A stretch of DNA of 10,290 nucleotides from Chloroflexota bacterium (lineage in GTDB: Bacteria; Chloroflexota; Dehalococcoidia; SM23-28-2; RBG-16-64-32), in contig VBJT01000020.1 in the NCBI GenBank assembly GCA_005880075.1, positions 1 through 10,290 of the forward strand, written 5' to 3'. A model generated the notes under the pieces. It had not been told where the DNA came from. It did not search any database and saw nothing but the letters and a program-made list of their open reading frames with translations. Positions within the stretch are counted from its first letter, which is position 1, and each line of letters starts with the position of its first letter. Shown here one piece after another: positions 5,610 through 10,290 of the stretch. The translations under genes and the position numbers were made by a program.

Positions 5610-7139
5610 CTACTTCGCGTACTCGACCGAGCGCCGCTCGCGGATAACCGTTACCTTTACCTGGCCCGGGTAGTCAAGGCTTTCCTGTATGCGCCTGCTT
5701 ATTTCCTTCGCCATGCGGGAGGCGCCGAGATCGTCCACTTCCTCAGGCTTGACGATTATCCTGATCTCGCGGCCGGCCTGAATCGCGAACGACTTGTCGA
5801 CTCCCGGGAAGCTGTTTGCGACGGCCTCGAGGGCTTCCAGCCGTTTGACGTACTGGTCTAGAGATTCCCGGCGGGCGCCCGGCCGGCTGCCGCTGATCGC
5901 GTCGGCGACAATCGTAATGAGGGCTTCCACAGAAGTGGGTTCGACTTCTTCGTGGTGGGCCTCGATGCAATGGATCACACCGGCGTGAACGCTGTAGCGG
6001 CGGGCCAGCTCTGCGCCAAGGATCGCGTGAGTGCCCTCTACCTCATGGTCGATTGCTTTCCCGAGGTCGTGCAACAGACCGCCGCGCCTGGCAATATCTA
6101 CATTTCCGCCGAGTTCATGGGCGATCATCGCTGCCAGATTGGCTGTCTCAACAGCGTGTCGCAACTGGTTCTGGCCGTAGCTGTAACGGTACTTCAGCCG
6201 CCCCAATGTGCGGATAATCTCCGGGTGCAGCCCGGGGGCGCCCGCCTCCGTCGCCGCGGCCTCGCCGGCCTCCTTGACCGATGCTTCGACCTCCTTGCGC
6301 GCCTTCTCCACCATCTCTTCGATGCGCGCGGGATGGATTCGCCCATCCGTGAGAAGCTTAGTGAGAGCAATCTTGGCGACTTCTCGACGCACAGGGTCGA
6401 ATGCTGAGAGTGTAACCGCGTCCGGCGTATCGTCGATGATGACGTCCACGCCGGTAAGGTGTTCCAACGAGCGAATGTTTCGCCCCTCTCTGCCGATGAT
6501 ACGCCCCTTCATGTCTTCTGACGGCAGAGGTACGACGGAGACCGTTGTCTCGGAGACAACCTCGCTCGTCAGGCGCTGCATCGTGACGGCAATGATCTTA
6601 CGAGCCCTCTGGTCCGCCTCCTCTTTGACCTCTTGCTCGATTTCACGGAGGCGGCGGTTTGCCTCGTCGCGGATCTCTCGCTCGACCTGAGCGAGCAGCA
6701 TCTCTCGCGCCTCGCCTACGGTAAGGTTGGAGAGCCGCTCGAGCTCCGAACGGCGCTCGTCCTCGAGCGTCGCCAAGGACGCCCGCGCTTCTTCGAGGTC
6801 TCGCTCTCGATTCTGGAGGTTCCGCTGTCGCTGTTCGAGCGACTCTTGTTTGCGGTCTAGGTTCTCTTCTTTCTGATTTACCCGCTGCTCTGAGCGCTGG
6901 ATCTCCTTTCGCCGGTCCCGAAGCTCAGATTCCGCTTGCTGGCGGACGCGGATAGCCTCTTCCTTGGCCTCAAGTAGTAGTTCTTTCTGGCGCCTGTCGG
7001 CTTCGCTGAGAATTTTGGCGGCGCTTCGCTCGGCAGTAGCGACACGGCTCTGGCTGAGCCGAGTCTGAACGTAATAGCCACCAACTGCACCCGTGAATAC
7101 AGCGCCGACAAGCCCCAGGACAATAAGGGCAAGCGGCAT
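5610..7139 (-). CDS. rny: Ribonuclease Y
   Basis: A 509-residue membrane-anchored endoribonuclease that starts decay and processing of many mRNAs. The domains are in the standard order: an N-terminal membrane helix at about 3-24, a very charged coiled coil at about 30-190, a KH RNA-binding domain at about 206-265 with GRIIGREGRN (212-221), and an HD hydrolase domain at about 325-420. The HD site shows H328, the H357-D358 pair in GLLHDLGKAIDHE, and D412 within VADAISGSRPGAR. The C-terminal region of about 420-509 is complete. The length is usual for the family. ATG 7139 follows AGGAAG and GTGAGG on the minus strand. It is the first gene of a four-gene unit, with a strong promoter at 7222-7251 and a leader of roughly 75 bases. 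Confidence 0.98.
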   Translation of the reverse strand: MPLALIVLGLVGAVFTGAVGGYYVQTRLSQSRVATAERSAAKILSEADRRQKELLLEAKEEAIRVRQQAESELRDRRKEIQRSEQRVNQKEENLDRKQESLEQRQRNLQNRERDLEEARASLATLEDERRSELERLSNLTVGEAREMLLAQVEREIRDEANRRLREIEQEVKEEADQRARKIIAVTMQRLTSEVVSETTVSVVPLPSEDMKGRIIGREGRNIRSLEHLTGVDVIIDDTPDAVTLSAFDPVRREVAKIALTKLLTDGRIHPARIEEMVEKARKEVEASVKEAGEAAATEAGAPGLHPEIIRTLGRLKYRYSYGQNQLRHAVETANLAAMIAHELGGNVDIARRGGLLHDLGKAIDHEVEGTHAILGAELARRYSVHAGVIHCIEAHHEEVEPTSVEALITIVADAISGSRPGARRESLDQYVKRLEALEAVANSFPGVDKSFAIQAGREIRIIVKPEEVDDLGASRMAKEISRRIQESLDYPGQVKVTVIRERRSVEYAK

Positions 7140-7221
7140 TTCGCCTCACTTCCTGTAGATACAAAAGTGTTCAGAAGCATTTCGAAAATCGCTAAGACTG
7201 CGCGACAGAAAGGCTAGACTA

Positions 7222-7251
7222 ATCTTATGGCCGCTTAGCTCGGCCTGTCAA
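7222..7251 (-). promoter_or_regulatory. Sigma-70-like promoter for the rny unit
   Basis: On the minus strand a consensus -35 TTGACA (7246-7251) and a -10 TAAGAT (7222-7227) are separated by 18 bases, about 83 bases before the rny start. The spacer holds GGCCG-N7-CGGCC (7229-7245), an inverted repeat placed where a repressor could act. The -35 is perfect and the -10 matches 4 of 6. Confidence 0.65.
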
Positions 7252-7336
7252 GAAAAATTGCCTCTTATATGGTGAACGCCAGTAAGCATTTAGGAGACCA
7301 TTCGAAGCTTGCGGCTGCCAGTGCTTACGCTCATAT

Positions 7337-7936
7337 CTAGGTCTGCAACACGCCTGGTTCGGCAGCCGCTTTTTCGAGCAGGCCCGCCGCTGTGTCAGCC
7401 GCCCGTTTGACCGTGCTTGGATCAATACTGCCAGTCAGCTGATTTTCGATGGTAACGACGCTCATGCAGAGCTGTTTTCCCAATTCGGGATCAGCCTGGC
7501 GGAATCGGCCGTCGATGTCATGAGTCAGACTGTGCGTATCGCTGCCTACGAACAGCTTGCGGACCTGCTCATCATTACCGGCGCCTGCCGCCGCGCTCAG
7601 CTGCTTCATACCATTCATGGCTTTATTCACGCGCTCGCTCGTCACCGGCTGTGAGGTTATGGGCTTGAGAGGCTGGCTGCAAGCCGCCCGCACTCCCGCC
7701 TGAGGGTCGTTGATGATCGTCGAGACTAGATAGAACACAAGCGCAAGCAGTGCGGCGATCGTTATGCGCGGAAGGGCAGCGGCTAACCATTCCTTGAACC
7801 AGGCGTGACTAAAGGGCCGATTTCCTTTAGGGCGGCGCCCGATCGCAAAGCTGACGACGAAGACAAAAACGAGGATGACGAATGTCGCCAGCGTGGCGCC
7901 TGAGGTCGTGGTGCCTGTTCCATCGAGCGTGACCAT
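7337..7936 (-). CDS. Unrecognised two-helix membrane protein with extracytoplasmic domain
   Basis: A 199-residue protein I cannot assign to a family. Hydrophobic segments lie at about 14-33 and 52-74, joined by a basic loop (GRRPKGNRPF) that should be cytoplasmic. That would place the 75-199 domain outside. This domain is mostly polar and likely helical, with Cys at 86 and 157 that could form a disulfide and a His-containing stretch SDTHSLTHD near 132-140. No heme-binding CxxCH or clear copper motif is present. ATG 7936 has no evident ribosome site, so a leaderless transcript or another start is possible. It lies 94 bases behind the copper gene on the same strand, with a run of phased repeats between them. 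A role linked to the copper protein is a guess from position. Codon use and hydropathy support a real gene. Confidence 0.72.
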   Translation of the reverse strand: MVTLDGTGTTTSGATLATFVILVFVFVVSFAIGRRPKGNRPFSHAWFKEWLAAALPRITIAALLALVFYLVSTIINDPQAGVRAACSQPLKPITSQPVTSERVNKAMNGMKQLSAAAGAGNDEQVRKLFVGSDTHSLTHDIDGRFRQADPELGKQLCMSVVTIENQLTGSIDPSTVKRAADTAAGLLEKAAAEPGVLQT

Positions 7937-7981
7937 GAGAGGCAGGACGCAGCAGCTGAACGCACGCGCCTAAACACCCAC

Positions 7982-8008
7982 TATGCCGACGAGTGCCGCC
8001 TAGTGCCG
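7982..8008. repeat. Three TGCCG repeats at 10-base spacing
   Basis: On the plus strand TATGCCG (7982), AGTGCCG (7992) and AGTGCCG (8002) repeat at exactly 10 bases, so they fall on the same face of the helix. They are followed by the palindrome AGCGCT. They lie in the 94 bases between the CopC-CopD gene and the membrane protein at 7337-7936, where an activator or repressor of the latter could bind. No promoter is obvious beside them. Confidence 0.45.
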
Positions 8009-8030
8009 AGCGCTATCAGACTACTCGATA

Positions 8031-9866
8031 TCACGCACTCACTTTCACCGTAAAATCGGCGCGAGCGTCGAGCAGACCTTCTCGGCGAACGATCACTTCT
8101 AATTGCCAGGAACCGGCAAGACTCAGCTGGCTAGTGTTGACGATGTAGTGCGTCGGTGGATGAAAGGCCTCCGCGATGTCCTGGTTCTCGCCCAGCGACT
8201 GGTCCAAGTATTTATAGCGAACGATAACGTTCTGTATAGTCTTTTCGTCGCCGTTTGAGTCGTTGAGGAATATCCCGATCTCGTTCGGCCCGGCCTTGCC
8301 GGGATAGACATCCAGACAGATGTCGAGATCGTCCGCTTTAACGGATTGCGCGAGCCCGCTGGGTGTCGGCACCGTGGATGCGTTCGTGGTGCCGTTCGTG
8401 CCGGCCGCGCTGCCGGGTGTCGGCGTGGAAGTCTCCGTGAGCAGTGCGGTGACGCCCAAGATAACAAGCGCGACCGCCAATTCGCCGGCAACTGCCCAGC
8501 GGAAGCGGCGCTCCCAGGCAAGGATGCGCGCCGAAGCGGCCTTCGCGCCGCGCACAACGAACGAGAGGAAGCGCGGGCGCACGACGAGCAGGTTGAAGGC
8601 CGCGAGTAGCAGCAGCGGTGCCAGCAGCAGGACCTTGACCGCCAGCATGTAGCCGTAATTGGAGTCGAACGCGGCCGTAATGCCATGGAGGCGGTGCCAC
8701 CACTGGATGGCGCCTGTGGTCACGACAAGTCCAACGGCCACAAGGGCGACCTGAGAGAAGCGCGGGATGACGCCTGCTAGGAACCCTGGGCGCTTGTCCG
8801 TTATCGACAGGACCGCCGGCGTGATGAGCGCCAGTTGAAGGAGTCCGCCGATCCAGATGCCGCCCGTCAGGAGGTGCATCCAGTCGACGATAACGCGAAA
8901 CTCTGTCTCGTTGCGTTCTGCGGCCGCGTGGCTGTTAAGGCTCGTCGTCAGTGGAAGTGCCACCGCGCAGACCGCGAGGGAGATCCAGCTGGACTCACGC
9001 CAGTCGCCTTTGGCGATCAGCTCCTTTAAGCGGCCGAACGCGATTGCACCGAGGAGGAATGATCCGATTAGCACACTCACCCGTAGCGTCCACACCTGGC
9101 CGAAGCGGGTGTCCGTCCATACCGACTTAATGGAGCTAAACGATGCCCAATCGTTCCCCGCCGACCAGCCCTGGAACCACAACGCAATGAGCGTGGTGAT
9201 GCTGACGAGTACAAGAGACGAGAGGATCGTAATCCGTACCAAGCGCGCGACTTTTTCGGCGATCCGCCGCTTGGTCTCCTCATCCGGCTTCAGTGAGCGC
9301 AGCCCGGCGGGTAGGACCAGCGCCGGGAATACTACGGCGCCAAGAAATGCGGCCATGCCACCGAAACCGACCCATCGGTTAGCCGCGGCAAGCCAGGTAG
9401 GCGGGCTCGAACCACCCGTATCGATTGTGAGGGTGGGCGAGCCGGGCGCCGGCGGCGCGCTCGGCTCTCCGACGCTGAAGGCGAAGGTCCCCGCCGTACG
9501 GTGGCCGTCCACCGCCGAAAGCATTCGCCAGATGACTGTGTAAGTGCCCTGAGGCAGATTGGGTTGGAGAGTGATTCCAGGATTGGAAGAGTCGCCATGG
9601 TGATGGAGATCATTGTTATCCACGCGTGTGCCCGTGGCATCTACAACCTGCAGTTCGCTAAACTGAAGCTCTGTTGCTTCGGTGAACCAGACGAGCACCT
9701 CAAAGGGGGCCTGAGCGATAACCGAATTCTGTTCTGGTTGCGAGCGAATGTACTGCGAGTGAGCATAGACGTTCGAGCTGCGCGCTCCGAACGCCACGCC
9801 CACCACCAAAATAGCGAGAAATAACGCCGCCGGCCGCATCGTGCCACCGCCTCTAAGTACGAACAT
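8031..9866 (-). CDS. CopC-CopD fusion copper protein with C-terminal YtkA/FixH-like domain
   Basis: A 611-residue copper-handling membrane protein. A signal peptide (about 1-35) ends in NVYA, and cleavage exposes H36 (HSQYI) as the first residue. With D120 and H122 in SAVDGHRTAG this makes the Cu(II)-binding histidine brace of CopC (about 36-133). A Pro/Ser linker leads to about eight or nine membrane helices from 160 to 475, the CopD part, with NSHAAA (H313) and DWMHLLTGGIWIGG (H331). A Thr/Ser/Pro linker (478-507) precedes a beta-rich domain (about 512-611) resembling YtkA/FixH-like domains. The layout recalls Bacillus YcnJ, a copper importer; import or resistance cannot be decided here. 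ATG 9866 has AGGAGAGAG 7 bases upstream; ATG at codon 10 is an alternative. It is 14 bases behind the preceding gene. Confidence 0.93.
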   Translation of the reverse strand: MFVLRGGGTMRPAALFLAILVVGVAFGARSSNVYAHSQYIRSQPEQNSVIAQAPFEVLVWFTEATELQFSELQVVDATGTRVDNNDLHHHGDSSNPGITLQPNLPQGTYTVIWRMLSAVDGHRTAGTFAFSVGEPSAPPAPGSPTLTIDTGGSSPPTWLAAANRWVGFGGMAAFLGAVVFPALVLPAGLRSLKPDEETKRRIAEKVARLVRITILSSLVLVSITTLIALWFQGWSAGNDWASFSSIKSVWTDTRFGQVWTLRVSVLIGSFLLGAIAFGRLKELIAKGDWRESSWISLAVCAVALPLTTSLNSHAAAERNETEFRVIVDWMHLLTGGIWIGGLLQLALITPAVLSITDKRPGFLAGVIPRFSQVALVAVGLVVTTGAIQWWHRLHGITAAFDSNYGYMLAVKVLLLAPLLLLAAFNLLVVRPRFLSFVVRGAKAASARILAWERRFRWAVAGELAVALVILGVTALLTETSTPTPGSAAGTNGTTNASTVPTPSGLAQSVKADDLDICLDVYPGKAGPNEIGIFLNDSNGDEKTIQNVIVRYKYLDQSLGENQDIAEAFHPPTHYIVNTSQLSLAGSWQLEVIVRREGLLDARADFTVKVSA

Positions 9867-9873
9867 TTTCTGC

Positions 9874-9882
9874 CTCTCTCCT
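9874..9882 (-). promoter_or_regulatory. Shine-Dalgarno AGGAGAGAG overlapping the upstream stop codon
   Basis: On the minus strand this purine-rich site runs directly out of the TAG stop of the upstream gene and ends 7 bases before ATG 9866. It favours 9866 over the in-frame ATG at 9839 as the CopC-CopD start and points to coupled translation of the two genes. Confidence 0.75.
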
Positions 9883-10290
9883 AAGACCGCCGTGAAGCGA
9901 GCGCAACGCCACCAGCGGCCACGCCGATCACGCCGGCGATAGTCCCGATGATCCCTAGAGCCCGCGCGGTATCATCTGAGCCGCCTGAAGACTTGCTCTC
10001 CAACGCAGTGATCGATGACTGAAGCTGCGCGTTTGTGGGCACCTTGTCCGGGAACTCCAGGTCGTCTGGAGAGTCGACGGAATCGAAGCCCTCCGGCGAG
10101 GAGGTGAAGCTCTCATCGACGTCCTTGTCCTGCACCTTTCCAAAGATGTGATAGGTGTAATCGCCCGAGATCGTCGGTATAAAGTGCGCCTCGTAAGAGC
10201 TCGGCTGGCCGAACGACGGATCGAGCGCCAAGTCCATCTTCTTGGCGCCGCCGCCGACTATCACCTCCGCCTTAAGGGTCTTCTCGAGGC
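9881..10290 (-). CDS. Predicted extracytoplasmic membrane-anchored protein, partial (N-terminus outside window)
   Basis: The frame is open to the right edge, giving 135 visible residues; the GTG at 10264 lies inside the domain and is not a credible start. The visible part begins LEKTLKAEVIVGGGAKKMDL, then a beta-rich stretch ending with a YEAHFIPTISGDYTYHIFGK motif that looks like an immunoglobulin-like or carrier-type beta domain. An acidic loop (DVDESF to DDLEFPDK), a short Gln/Ser-rich helix and a single C-terminal hydrophobic helix (GIIGTIAGVIGVAAGGVALA) ending in SRRS follow. The C-terminal helix with basic end implies anchoring with the beta domain outside. It stops 14 bases before the CopC-CopD gene, with which it is surely co-transcribed, so a copper- or envelope-related role is likely but not shown. 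No copper ligand motif is visible. Confidence 0.8.
   Translation of the reverse strand, partial: LEKTLKAEVIVGGGAKKMDLALDPSFGQPSSYEAHFIPTISGDYTYHIFGKVQDKDVDESFTSSPEGFDSVDSPDDLEFPDKVPTNAQLQSSITALESKSSGGSDDTARALGIIGTIAGVIGVAAGGVALASRRS

Noticed and set aside
3019..7139. An integrated mobile element starting at the tRNA-like 3' end and extending right
   Set aside because: No integrase, phage or transfer gene follows. The next genes are core RNA-metabolism genes.
7282..7328. Inverted repeat GTAAGCA / TGCTTAC downstream of the 199-residue gene as a terminator
   Set aside because: Arms of 7 bases with a 33-base loop and no adjacent T-run. It may be chance.
8123..8686. Long minus-strand frame in another phase within the CopC-CopD gene
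   Set aside because: Arg/Ser/Pro-rich shadow of the real coding frame with no recognisable domain.
8857..9543. 228-codon plus-strand frame antisense to the CopC-CopD gene
   Set aside because: Low-complexity composition with no motif. The opposite strand encodes a complete, recognisable protein.

Overview
The window looks like ordinary chromosome from a moderately GC-rich, free-living bacterium. The mix of genes (KdpE-like two-component system, RNase Y-YmdB pair, CopC-CopD fusion, small Arg/Pro-rich membrane protein, B-box zinc-finger membrane protein) reminds me most of uncultured Chloroflexota. That placement is inference from gene style with no marker-gene comparison, so it is tentative. 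Both ends of the window cut through genes.

Layout, left to right. (1) 3-1389, plus strand: the C-terminal part of a sensor histidine kinase and a tightly coupled OmpR/KdpE-type response regulator. (2) 1386-2785, minus strand: a three-gene unit read as small zinc-ribbon protein, two-helix YggT-like membrane protein, ECF-type sigma factor. Its last stop codon interlocks with the stop of the response regulator. (3) 2786-3096: a non-coding segment holding a tRNA-Asp(GUC)-like locus on the minus strand (3' half and terminator intact, 5' half degenerate) and candidate promoters. (4) 3097-3423, plus strand: a small single-helix membrane protein that ends exactly where the next convergent gene ends. 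(5) 3424-7139, minus strand: a compact unit read as RNase Y, YmdB phosphodiesterase, PHP-domain phosphoesterase and B-box zinc-finger membrane protein, with a good sigma-70-like promoter at 7222-7251. (6) 7337-10290, minus strand: a membrane-anchored, extracytoplasmic partial protein, a CopC-CopD-YtkA-like copper protein, and an unrecognised two-helix membrane protein.

How the genes work together. The RNase Y unit reads as an RNA-turnover module: a membrane-anchored endoribonuclease followed by two phosphoesterases that may act on cyclic nucleotides or short nucleotide products. The copper unit would handle extracytoplasmic Cu(II) binding and copper movement across the membrane. The sigma-factor unit lacks a recognisable anti-sigma factor and pairs the sigma factor with a zinc-ribbon protein and a membrane protein instead.

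I found no CRISPR array, insertion sequence, prophage gene or defence system. The points most worth a second look are the tRNA-Asp-like locus, the unusual sigma-factor operon, the phased repeats at 7982-8008 and the uncertain YmdB start.
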